From NCBI GenBank assembly GCA_000708835.1, contig DF236966.1, forward strand, positions 124,001 through 188,000: a stretch of DNA of 64,000 nucleotides. The letters run 5' to 3'. The notes under the pieces are model-generated. The model did not search any database, was not told the origin of the DNA, and worked only from the letters and a program-made list of their open reading frames with translations. The stretch is from Klebsormidium nitens (lineage: Eukaryota > Streptophyta > Klebsormidiophyceae > Klebsormidiales > Klebsormidiaceae). Positions 10,992 to 21,909 of the stretch are shown piece after piece (position 1 is the first letter of the stretch; every line of letters begins with the position of its first letter). The translations under genes and the position numbers were made by a program.

Positions 10992-13900
10992 ATGGTGGGG
11001 CCTGCCCCACTTGATGAGGTCATTGCAAATGCAAACAAGCTGGCGCAACCTGGTAAAGGAATCTTGGCAAGCGATGAAAGCACAAGGACAGTGGGAAAGA
11101 GGCTGCAGAGTGTCGGCTTGGACAACACGGAGGCAAACCGGCAGGCGTTCCGGGAGGTGGGGCTCGTGAACTTTATGCTCAGCTGTTCTAGAGTCATGCC
11201 CTGCTCATGTTATCTGTTCAGATTATTCTATCAAGTAATTGAACCAGTCATTCAATGGTGGCTTTACAAGGAACACTTGCATTCGATGGCTGGTGGTGCA
11301 AAGAACAAGAGCACAGTCTGAAAATGCAAGTGCGTCATCAGAATGTACATCCAACAACCAGACCGTCAGGTGCTGTCCTTGACCAACTGCGCATCTACGA
11401 AAAGCACCTTCATCGATGCAGAGGCAACTTGGCCCCATGAAATGAACCATCACGGTTCGGCTGCCAAACCAACCAGTCGCGGTGCTTTTAGTACCAGAAA
11501 GCATCCTTTCAGATCTGAAGTCTGCTCTTGTGTGCCAATGATATCTGTGGAGAAAGTGGTTCTGCACCTGTCTTTGCCTTGACCAGTCAAAATTGTTGCT
11601 TTGAACGTCTAGAGTTAAGATGGAGCTCCTCCTCTTCAGATGCTCTACACCACCCCCGGCATCGGGCAGTACCTCAGCGGCGCAATCCTCTTTCATGAGA
11701 CTCTTTTCCAGTCAACAGCTAACGGCACACCTTTCGTGAAGGTGAGGCCCAACACTGGGTCGCTGGATAGGCTATTGGCATGTTAAGTATGATCTGTTAT
11801 CTTTGCGAACCGCTTGGACAGGATCCTTTCAGGGGTGCGATACAGTTCCTGCTTACTTTGACATAGAAGGCAGCTCAGGTTAGGTCTGGCACCCGACTTC
11901 TGGCCCTTCTTGGACTGGGAGGGCAGAGCTGAACTATAACTTAGTATGGGACGGTCCTCATCATATTTCCGATTCTTTGGGCATTCGTCTTAGAAAGACC
12001 TGAGGATGACGAATTGGCTGTGCATGTTCCAATTTGCAGGTTCTAGGAGAAGCAGGGATCCTCCCAGGAATCAAGGTCGATGTGGTGAGTGTTCGACTGA
12101 CCAGAAGAAGAAGAAAAGATACACCGGAAATCGTGTTGCTAGAGCGAGGCACGTCAGGCTCTGACGACATACAGTTGAAGGGACGGATCCCTCGGGTTCT
12201 GAGTATGGGACTTGTTGACATATGGAGCACCAGGAAAGCAGCGAGCGTAATCTCAATAAGTCACTTTGTTCAACACCCGAGTTGCAAGGCCAGCCTTAAA
12301 TTTTGCTTTCATCCTCAAAGCTAATAGACCCCTGATGCCGATCACTTGATGTTGAGTGCACAATGAGACAGCTGCCTAAGACTCGTTCTGTACGTAGGGG
12401 TTGGTGCCCATTCCCGGGACGGACGGCGAAACGAGCACGCTCGGCTTAGACGATCTGACCAACAGAAGCAGAGCCTACTACGAACAGGTTGGTTTTGCCA
12501 TCGCCACCAATAATGCTAATCGCCACTGACGCTCCTCTCGTACATTATGTTGATCGCGTAGGCACAGATATTTGTTGGAATACTGAAGCAAGCTGGATTA
12601 CAAGAGTTTATTGAGCGAGATCGTCAGCCACAATATACAATGAACGTCCGAAGATGGAATTCAACATTCAAGGAGGCCAGGTAAGGTTTGCAGCGAGTCA
12701 GCGGTGCCTCGAACATGCCTTATGTAGAACGATGAACTCGATCGTCACCCCAACCAATCGAGACCCGTCATTTATCCAAACCCATCTAGAGGTCTTTATG
12801 GAAACGTTTGGGTGCGCATCTCCCGACATACTCGTCAGATCCGTCTTTGCAATAAGGGTCATGTATAAGTATCTTTTTTACACTGAAGCCTCTACCCAAC
12901 AGATTCACCCGTTCTGCACCTGCGACCATCCTAAACCCCACAGTCGCGGGCAGTGGGCCCTCATAAACTAAGTTACACCTAAAAAAGATGGGGCATCTTC
13001 GCTGGTCTCGAAAGGCTTTGTTGCTTGATCCGTAATCGAGCACGAATAGCCTTTATGACTTTAAAGGTAGTTCGTTCGGGCGATTCCATATTCTTGACAA
13101 GCGCCGCCAAGTGGTCTCGATTTTGACACTCTTTCTTCGGACTTTTCCCAGGGTGCCCGCTTCGCGAAGTGGCGAGCGGTCCTGAAAATCGGGGCGAACC
13201 TGCCATCCTCCCTCGCAATTGCGATGAACGCCCGGGACCTGGCTCGCTACGCCAGCATATGTCAGCAGAGCGGCCTCGTTCCGATTGTCGAGGTGAGGGG
13301 TAGAGCTCCACTATTATCCACGTTCATCTACCCGTCGAAGTGGGAGGCTTGATCTTTCTGAAAACTCAACCCGTCTTTTCCACCGGGCACAGCCAATGTA
13401 GAATGGGCTCGAATGTATCTACTCACAGCAGCAGTGGCCCTCTAGCCAATACTGCTATGTTGTCCATTTTGCGTACTTCGAAAGACGTTGATGCTTGCGG
13501 ATTGTGTATCGACAGAAAGCCTGACTCTCCGACCCTTTCGTGTTGCTTCGATCAACAGCTCCAGTCAGCCCCACCCTTCTTCCCTTTTGAAGTTGTAAAG
13601 TTTCCGGCTTTCCCTTGACCTTTGAACTTAGGTGCCATAATGTTGACGTCAGCACAAGTAAGCAGACTGAGCCGCTGCCGGCCTACGGCCGCTGGTAGCA
13701 GTGGTTGACGCGGTCTCGTCATGAAACTCAAGAAAGATGCAAATAAGCCAAGATGAGTAAAAGTTCTGACTAAACAGAAAAAGTCCGAACTCAGAAAGAT
13801 ACCTGTTCCGCACCCATGCCCACCCTAACCACCAAAATAACCCTACCCGTCCGAGTGCGGGTTTTTATCAGTATTATCTCGGCTTACTATCGTAGTTCTT

Positions 13901-16333
13901 GAGTTTGATGGTCTCGTCTCAGCTGAAGGTAAGGTTATGTTTTTGTATAAGCGCATCGTCAAGGCGGCTAAAGTGACGCTATTTCACAGGGATGGCGGAT
14001 CTCTGACACGTGTCGCTTTCTCCGCAGCCGGAGATCCTCATCGACGGCGACCACACCCTTGAGCGCAGCGCGGAGGTGGCAGAGCGCGTTTTTGCGGCAG
14101 TCGTCGCAGCGCTGCACGAACACCGGGTCTGCCTCGAGGGAATCCTCCTGAAGGTAGGGAATCCCCCTTTTTCTTTTGTAACTCTGTATCGTTTTTCCCC
14201 TCTCGATTCTGCTTTTGTCTAGTCTGTTTCTGCTCTGTGGTTGCAGCCAGCAGAAGCTACCCCGAGCCGTCAAGTCCGTCCGTTAACTTCCGGAGCCCGC
14301 TACATGGGCACTCCACATCACCGTTTCTGGCGTCTAGAAATTCCCGTGTGTGCAGTCTGGGTTCGCTGTTTGGAGTCTCATTCTGCTCCCGATCTGGGAG
14401 GTCGTTTCAGAGCGCCCGTTGTTTATCAAGCGTCTTCGGTAGCGTTTTTCGTTTCTCCTGTCCGAGGCGCCTCTTTTTGGATTTTTGAATGGGTTGAAAA
14501 ATACACAATTCCAGGGTTTGCAAGGTGTAGAACAATCTGCTGCGGCGTCTGTCTCTGGCATCAAGGTCGCTTGTGTTTGCTGCAACATAGGTTTGCCTCA
14601 TCTTCACGTACATTAACATCCCTTCCGCATTCTCCCCTGCCAAAGTGCCCCGTCTGTTACCTACGGCCTCACCTATGTTTCTTGGTTGAATTTGTACCCT
14701 GGTGTCGTGCGTCCGCGAGTGCCTGAAGAGCGTGCAGGAGGTTGCTTGAACAATGCACCAAACCAGTAGACGACTTTCTTCCAGGCCATGCTTTGTACGA
14801 ACAGATAATCTTCTGAAGCCGTTCAGATGCCATGGGAACTTTGTGTTTCTGTTGTAAGATGCTTTCGACGGAGAAGAACACACCTGCTTGAGAGAGGAGT
14901 GCTCTGACATCTGATAACAGGGTTCGTGGCTGTGCTACGCTCCACTGCACTTTAAGGTTGAGGAGCTAATAGATTGATTTGCTGTTGGCTTTCAAACCGG
15001 CTCAGCAAAGCCGAAGAACGGGAGTTGTCGTCTGAAGCCACTTCCTCAGGCGTTTGGAAGAGCGAGTGGGTCGAGAGCAGGTCATGCAGTTTGAAACTTC
15101 GTCTTTGTCTTTGTCTTCCAAACTTGCCAGCTTTCTGAGCCTCGCGTTAGTAAGTCCAATCCGATCGCTCAAGGGTTCGTTTGTCTTGTTCGCAGCCCCA
15201 AATGATCCTTCCTGGAGCAGAATCGCCGCAGAAGGCGTCTCCCGAAGAGATCGCCGCAGCCACGCTTCGGACGCTGAGACGGACGATACCGCCCGCGGTC
15301 CCGGGCGTCATGTTCCTGTCCGGTGGCCAGAGCGAGCAGGCAAGAATTACCGACACAGATCTGCGCTGTCATCACTGTTTGGCTTGACGGCAGGCAAACG
15401 AACTTCGGTGTCGCCCGTTGCCTCATTGTGGAAACTAAGGAACTTGGATATATCCAGTCTTCACGAAGGATATGGTCATTGAAACCGCATGGTGAGCATC
15501 TTGAGGCCGTGGAAAGTGTTTCCAGCAAAGTCTGTCAGGTGAAGGATGCTTGAGTAGCGGAAACACAACTTTAGCTGGATGTTCCGAACTCTTCTTGAAG
15601 CGAGCGGCGACACGACAGGATCAAATTGCTTATGAGGTAGTACTCGCTTGGGGAGATGCTGACGTTGTTGTCACATTGTCTGCAGGAGGCAACCGTGAAC
15701 CTCAACACTCTCAACAGCCTGGCTTTGCAAACGGGAGGGGCGCCTTGGACCCTATCCTTCTCATTCGGGCGAGCGCTCCAGGTGAGAACGTCTCCATCTT
15801 GGAGCTTGCCGTTCTGAACGTATATTGCGTTTGATCGAAGTTTCAGTAACCTCATTTGCAAAGCCTGGCTGTTGAGAGGGGTCGTTTGAAGGATACGTAT
15901 GTATGGCCTTTGCACACCGGGAGCGAAGCTCTGTGGGAACGAACCAAGTGCAAAGAAGCTAGATAACGAAGAAGCCGATTGGCCGCGTTTGCTTTTCCAG
16001 ACATCAAAGCCTCACATGCGGGTATAACGACACGCTGCTGGAAAGATGCAAAGATCTTTCCCAGAGCAGCGGCCTGGTGTCCGTGCAATCCCTCAATCTC
16101 TAATATGAAATGTGGTACAAAGGTTACGAATTTTGTTTTTCTTGCAGGCGAGCCCCCTCCGGATATGGTCCGGCGACGCCTCGAAGGTTGAGGAGGCGCA
16201 GGAGATGGCGGTGGGTCTGGCGAGAGTGAATGCGGAAGCTGTGCTTGGGAAGTATTCGGGCCCGCATCCATCGAAACTGACGGCATCGCTAAGGGAAAAC
16301 TTCAGGGGTTGGCGACAAGGGGAGCCGCGTTGA
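10992..16333 (+). CDS. FBA: Fructose-bisphosphate aldolase, class I
   Basis: Class I (Schiff-base) aldolase cleaving fructose-1,6-bisphosphate to dihydroxyacetone phosphate and glyceraldehyde-3-phosphate in glycolysis or the Calvin cycle. Nine exons: 10992-11156, 11640-11741, 12040-12084, 12398-12487, 13152-13292, 14028-14153, 15196-15339, 15686-15781, 16148-16333; all introns are phase 0 and the product is 364 aa. Seen and matching the family (rabbit muscle numbers in brackets): Asp28 (33) in ASDEST, Lys146 (146) in KWRAVLKI, Glu181 (187) in PIVEPEI, Schiff-base Lys223 (229) in EGILLK, Ser265 in FLSGG, Arg300 (303) in SFGRALQ. Two oddities: the near-invariant Lys107 of VDKG is Val104, and the C-terminus ends RQGEPR without the usual terminal Tyr. 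Intron 7 has a GC donor (GCAAGA). The ATG at 10992 gives no transit peptide, suggesting a cytosolic enzyme; an in-frame ATG at 10965 or an upstream leader exon remain possible. Confidence 0.94.
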
Positions 16334-16996
16334 CTTCTTGGTTGGGCGTGAAACCGCTGCCACAAGCAGCTTGAAAGGCACGCTCCTCGAAACGCACGCT
16401 TCTGTAGAAAGGATACAACAACCACATCTCAGGATTGCAAGACGTTGGCATTGCGAAAGCCTGCAGTATACTGCGTTTGCGTTGTCCGGTAAGCTCGCCG
16501 CATATCGCAGCTAGATCGATGAACATTGTGTCACTCGATGCTACTGATGCATTGGACCATGCCGTCTCCCACGGTCCGGCAAGGGCGACCAGGTGCCAGA
16601 AGTATAATGCTCCATGCGCGGAGATGGCCGAAAACAATGATTCAGAATGCATGATATATCTTCATGTTCATTCGCTTTGCTGTTGTCTTACGTGGATAAT
16701 TCCATCTCGGATAGACGCTTCCATTCGCAGACGTGCACCCATGTAGGTATATGCCGCCCGCGGCGTGTTAGCCATGCACTATGATTGAGCCTCAAATCGT
16801 TGGTATATGATCTGACGCATCGACCACGGTTGTCAAATAGTCCAACAATAGCTCTGGTCATCAAGGTCCAAGGGGTCTTATTCTTGACGTCAATGTTGCA
16901 CCAGCGGCTGGTCTGCAATGATGCCTTTTCTATCTTACATCAGTAGGCTGTTTCGTTCGTCCGAAGTATTGCGGGCAATATCTTACAGCACTTTTC
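16334..16996. other. Convergent intergenic spacer
   Basis: Between the aldolase stop and the stop of the ankyrin-type gene. Presumably holds both 3' ends. No exon, repeat or RNA gene recognised. Confidence 0.5.
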
Positions 16997-18892
16997 TCAT
17001 AACCAAGAAAGTTCAGCCAAGAGGCCTATCTTTTCCGCCACATCGCCGAAGATCCCATAGGTTTGTAGACCCGCACTCAGAGCGACCTGCCGCTTGAACA
17101 TGTCGCTTGCGCGCTTTGTAGACTCCTTATCCAGTGGCACTAGCATCTTCCGCGCCAGCCGGGCGCAAAGCGGACCCGCATTCAAACCAGGCCGGAGGAC
17201 ATACCTATAGCAACCCCTGTCCAAAAGGAACCTAAGCATGTGTATCCGATCCTCCTTCGCAACCTCGGCGCAGTACTCGCGGCTCAATTGAACCACCGGC
17301 TCTGCCTCTAGGATGCTTAGCAGCTCCTGGTCAGAGACCCCTTCCAGAGCCGCAGATCGGAGACACCTCTCTAAGTCCCAGGGGCAAGGGGGATCGAGCG
17401 ACCGCGCCCACCGAAGCGCCTGCACTTCCCCTCGAGCTGCCGCGATGTCGCAAACGAAGGGGCGCACCATCGGCTCTTGCTTGAGCACCCAGTCCGCAAC
17501 CTCGTTATGGCCCCGTGCGCACGCCCCATAAATGCACCGAAGAGGATTCCAGGGGCTCGGAGGCACTTGGCTTCTCGCCCAGGTGAGAATCTTCAGGCTT
17601 CCCGCCCTCGCCGCGTACAAGCAGACGTCCTTCTCCCACGAAGAGGGGGGTACCCGTTTGCTGGCCCAAACTAGTGGCGGCAGCTTTCCCATCATGGCCG
17701 CCAAGATACACATGTCCGCCAGCGCGTCCTCCTCCTGCTCAACAATCCACTCTGCCTCCTCAAGTCTGCCGTGGTTGATTGCCTCGAAGGCGCACCGCCC
17801 GGCCTCCCAAGGGCACCCGTGTGCTCGCAGCCATTTCAGAGTGTCAAGCTGGCCGTACATTGCTGCCGTGACGCACGCGTCGTTGCCCCACTCTAGTTTC
17901 CTCTTCCTCGCCCACTCGAGCACGTGCATCGACCCCAGGCAGGCTGCGTACGCGCACACGCTGGGAGCTGCTGACCGGGCCTTTTTCAAGACCCACTGCG
18001 CCATCTCAAACTGCTTTTCCTCTGCAGCGAAAAACGCGCACAGACTCGGGTGCCAGGGGCAAGGCGGCGACCGCTTCCTGAGCCATCTCAGGGCCGCAAA
18101 CTGCCCCCGCATTGCCGCGCCCGTACAGACGCCCTCGTCCCACGGGAGCCCGTGCTTCCTCGCCCAGGCGAGCGCGTCCAAAAACCCCGCTTTTGCAGCT
18201 ACGTTGCACAGCGTTTTCCCTGCGGAGGGGTCTTGCCCCAGCACCCATTCGGCTATGGCAAAGCTTTTCATTTGCGCAGCCAAAGCGATGCACAGAGTGG
18301 CATCCCAGGGGCATGGAGGCGTCTGCTCCCGTAGCCATTGCAACACCTCTAGACTTCCCCCGAGCACCGCGTGCTGACAGCTGTCTTCTCCCCACTGGTA
18401 CATTCCCTGCACCTTTGCCCATTTCAAACCATTCAGAGACTCAAGGAGCGCGGCAAGAGGGAATACCAGCTCGCGCACAAGAACGTCCTTCTTGCTCAGA
18501 TAGTCAACAACATCAAAATGCTCGTTGTCGATTGCTGCGCCTGCGATCGACAACCGGGAGTGGAGTGAGAGGGGCGGATACGGTCCTTCCAACCACTGGA
18601 TGATGCGACACTGCAAGTCCTGGCCATCTAAGTGGATCCAATAACGGGGGAAGCCGATGTTGGAATACGTGGGCCTGTACTCTTGCAGCGTGCTGATCCC
18701 CTTTTCAGTGTACTTATGCCCATCAGGTTGCAATGCGGTGAGCCAACTATCTATGTTCCGCAACCTGCGAAGGGTGTCTTCCTCCACGCTCATCGTTTCA
18801 AGCCCCTCTGCCCGCTCCCTGCTCTCAAAAAACAGAGCTCTGAGAAGCGAAGGGGGATGCGCCTGGCGAAGCTCATGAATGCTGCAATGCAC
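16997..18892 (-). CDS. Intronless ankyrin-type repeat protein, 631 aa
   Basis: A single uninterrupted frame of 631 codons. From about residue 160 onward the protein is built of roughly 33-residue units with a shared pattern: a CPWD- or CPWH-type turn, a Cys followed by AA, a Gly turn, then LEVLQWLR- or LEWARKR-like helices. This is the cysteine/tryptophan-rich ankyrin-like repeat type that is abundant in algae, oomycetes and large DNA viruses. Such repeats mediate protein binding; no partner or enzyme domain is visible. The N-terminal 150 residues are less regular, with an internal Met at MSVEEDTLRR as an alternative start. It is the only long intronless gene among intron-rich neighbours, consistent with a retrocopy or acquisition from a virus or another protist, although this repeat class is often single-exon anyway. 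It is divergent from the Rdx-like gene, with 325 bases between the starts. Confidence 0.82.
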   Translation of the reverse strand: MHCSIHELRQAHPPSLLRALFFESRERAEGLETMSVEEDTLRRLRNIDSWLTALQPDGHKYTEKGISTLQEYRPTYSNIGFPRYWIHLDGQDLQCRIIQWLEGPYPPLSLHSRLSIAGAAIDNEHFDVVDYLSKKDVLVRELVFPLAALLESLNGLKWAKVQGMYQWGEDSCQHAVLGGSLEVLQWLREQTPPCPWDATLCIALAAQMKSFAIAEWVLGQDPSAGKTLCNVAAKAGFLDALAWARKHGLPWDEGVCTGAAMRGQFAALRWLRKRSPPCPWHPSLCAFFAAEEKQFEMAQWVLKKARSAAPSVCAYAACLGSMHVLEWARKRKLEWGNDACVTAAMYGQLDTLKWLRAHGCPWEAGRCAFEAINHGRLEEAEWIVEQEEDALADMCILAAMMGKLPPLVWASKRVPPSSWEKDVCLYAARAGSLKILTWARSQVPPSPWNPLRCIYGACARGHNEVADWVLKQEPMVRPFVCDIAAARGEVQALRWARSLDPPCPWDLERCLRSAALEGVSDQELLSILEAEPVVQLSREYCAEVAKEDRIHMLRFLLDRGCYRYVLRPGLNAGPLCARLARKMLVPLDKESTKRASDMFKRQVALSAGLQTYGIFGDVAEKIGLLAELSWL

Positions 18893-19217
18893 CCTGCCAA
18901 GTGTGTATACTCTTGAAAGTAGGTATAAATTATACTAGAAGTTCAAATCTTTCCTGTTGGAATTTGCCGCGCTTGCGCTTCTTCTTTCTGGTGGCCGGTT
19001 TGCATGACCAGCAAACTGACGTTCCAACGCCGGGAACCGCCGTTCAACGTCACGTTAAACGTTTGCCGACTTTGTTAAACCGCAGCTGGAAGATTGACAA
19101 CCTGGGCTACATGCTGTTCTCCTTCGCTGGACAATTACTACTAGTGCTGTCGACCCTTCAACGTGATGGCATTGTGCAGAACAGCAGCTAGACTCCCCCT
19201 AGACTCGTAGCAAATCC
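18893..19217. promoter_or_regulatory. Short divergent promoter region
   Basis: The 325 bases between the start of the ankyrin-type gene (minus) and the first ATG of the Rdx-like gene (plus) must hold both promoters. No motif stands out beyond AT-rich stretches near 18930. Confidence 0.4.
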
Positions 19218-20242
19218 ATGCACCGGATCAGACACCTTCGGCTTCAAACACTCGTGATCTCAAGTGCAAGGTACTCAAGCACATCCAAAGGCGCCTTTCT
19301 CTCGCCACTGGCTTTCAGAGCGCCAGCGCAGATCAGCAGTATGGACAAGTTTGTGGTGACCTTCTGCCACAACTGCGATGGTGGCATGCAGGAATTTAAC
19401 ACGGCCAAGGAGTCCATCCTGTCAGTCTTTCCGGATGCCGAGGTCGAAGCCGACAGACGGGATGAGTATCCCATCTGGGTGAGCGATTTGCAACATTACT
19501 CTGCCTGCATGCGGTGCCTCCTTCGCCCGACAAATCAAAAACCATGTCTAACTGGGGCTTAACCATAATCCTCCTCCAGTCCTTCCTTTGACGACCTCAG
19601 TCGTGATATTGCCCGGCTCCGATCTGTCGACCATCGTATCGGTGTCCCGGTACTCTTTGAACCAGTCGAGCAGCCAACGTCATCCACTGTTCATTCCTTA
19701 GTCCGGGTGTTGAAATCACTTGATTGTCCTCATACAACGGTCGCTGTCTACTTGACAGCTGCAGAAGACAGCGTTTGGGTGTGTAGCTTTTTTTGTAGCT
19801 TAGGCTTCTGTAATTGACAGCATTGCGTGACTCTACGATCAAGCTGATGGGCATACTAGCTGAGTGCATCTGAAGAGTTCAGAGAAAGTGAACCTGTTGA
19901 CTTGTTGGAGACTTCAGGAAAGAGTTTTCTGAATGGTGAACCAGGGTGCATCTTAGCATTCAAGTGTGGATTTGGAGGAATCAAAGGGAGGAAACAGGAA
20001 CCTTCGATAGACTTCTGAAAGACTGGATTCCACTCTGAACTCTGATTTTCAAGACGTTGACATCTCAGAATAGTCTTTGTCCTTCTTGATTGCTGCAGGT
20101 GAGCATCAAAAAAGGTGTGTCTGGGCAGTTAGTGTGGGAGGGGGACCAGCGGAAACTCTTCAGAAAGTATGCGTCAGACAGGTCCACGTCTGTCCAGCAG
20201 ATTGTTTCTCGATTGGAACAGCTCAAGCAGGTGAAGCTGTAA
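19218..20242 (+). CDS. Rdx/SelW-like CxxC protein with N-terminal presequence
   Basis: Two exons (19218-19478 and 20099-20242) give 134 aa. After a basic, Ser/Arg-rich N-terminus of about 41 residues with no acidic residue, which looks like an organelle transit peptide, comes a compact domain: strand FVVTFCHNCDGG with a CHNC redox motif, an amphipathic helix (EFNTAKESILSVFP), then strands ending LVWEGDQRKLFRKY and a C-terminal helix. Strand-CxxC-helix-strand-strand-helix is the layout of the Rdx family (SelW, SelT, SelH relatives), thioredoxin-fold redox proteins of poorly known substrate. No in-frame TGA is present at the CxxC, so this is a cysteine form, not a selenoprotein. A second ATG (MDKFVVTF) would give a cytosolic form of 93 aa. 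The intron begins GTGAGC and exon 2 also begins GTGAGC, so the exact join is ambiguous on paper but the frame is not. Family assignment is moderate. Confidence 0.68.
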
Positions 20243-21909
20243 GCGGGCAGAGCACCTAAGGTTTTATGATGTAAGGATGTATTCTCGCAGTCAACCGAGG
20301 GCAGATCTTGGTTACATAGTAAACCCTTCCCTGAGGGGGACTAGGCTCACGTCTTATTTGGAACCAGGAGATGCCAGGGGTCAATTTTTTGGTATTGTAC
20401 ATAGATATAAAGTGAAGGTGGCAACTATTGCTGAGGTGGTAAGTAGTCACGCAGTGCACGCTTCGTATGTGGCAGTGCTCGAGAAACTTGGCAGCGGTCA
20501 ACTCTAGTGCACGACTTGATCATCAGTTTTACAGGACTTGTGTTATGAGTGCTTCCGCACGGCCTGATTCGTAGGCCGTTGTAAGTTTCATTCACACATG
20601 CAGATTCCCCCAAGGATGGACACTATCTGAGCAAGCTTGCATCAAGTTTTTATGCACCGTTGAGAAGTCAAATCATAGCGCGAGGGTCTACATATGTGGG
20701 CGGCCAGCAGCGACATGCATGGCCTGCTTTAAGGATTTATTTGTATTTGACATGAAAGTTGACAGCCCAACTATTGCATGTGCTTCTGGTGGTGAGCTGG
20801 TCTCTTGGACCGGTAATTTGAGAAGAAGTCATGCCGTATAGGCTCCAGCACAATTCAGCTGTAACGAACCGTGGTTTTTCTACATCACGATAAGTCTATC
20901 GTAGAATCAGATTGGCGCCAAGTCCCGAGCTCAATTTGGCCGGCAGCTTAAAAAGTAGCGTGTACAGGCAAAGTAAGTCATCACTTACTTGTACCCTTCC
21001 AAATCAAGTAGAAGCTGCCATGCAGCTGCTGCATCTTGCGAATCTAACAGCGTGTGCCCCCTGGTTGTTTCATATTATTTGCACGCTTAGTAGCTCCCTC
21101 ACAGTGTAGTGCGTGACTTGCATGCGAAGTTTAGTGCATGACTCAATATCATTCATGAGCTACAGTACGTATGTGCCCCAATAAGAAGCGCTACAGCTGC
21201 CGGGCCGGGCCCATGCAGCACTGACAACTATGATTGTGATCGTGGATCATGCATGGCTGATTGCTTTTGTGAATGCGTGCCCCGGGCTGGATTGTAAATC
21301 GTTGTACTGCATCATGAAAATTGACGACAAAGTCAAAACTATTCCACCATGACCTTCAGGCTGCAGTGGCAATTGCTGCTTATAGGTCATAAAAACTGTG
21401 AAGACTGAATGCATTACCTTGCCAAAAGGAGCCGCACAGCGCCTAAGTACGTCCTTATAACGCTCTCCTGAACTATTCGGCGAGCTTTTGACAACCCTGT
21501 CGAGTCCTACTTCGACTCTTAAGCGACGTCCAGCATCACTTTCTGCCTTTCGATACTGTGCATGCTTTCTAAAGTAACATTTACTCACGACCATCCAACG
21601 TGTTTCTTGCACAACCTTTCTGTTGTACTACTGAGACTTAGGATCAAAGTACCGTTTCATTTTATGGCCGGTTTCGAACTTTCTACTCTTCTTTCAGAAG
21701 ATCCAAAGCAGTTTCTGACTTCTGCCCCGACTCGAGCTCACCAGCACGCTTCTTTAGCTGCATAGACACCAGAAGAAGCTCAATGAACTCTCTCGGCCGC
21801 GCGATTGTCTGCAAACGTGCATCCATCCAGATTGAGTGAAGGAAATACATAGCCGTAAAGCATGACAAGCGGCCTTCACCAGCAGGGCTTTTACTGAGCA
21901 GCTTTGGGG
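20243..21909. other. Intergenic, 3' ends of two convergent genes
   Basis: About 1.7 kb between the Rdx-like stop and the probable stop of the PHD-GNAT gene. I recognise no complete gene. A minus-strand open stretch at 21683-21919 and another at 21247-21612 could contain further C-terminal exons of the PHD-GNAT gene, but I found no splice path that joins them in phase. Confidence 0.4.
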
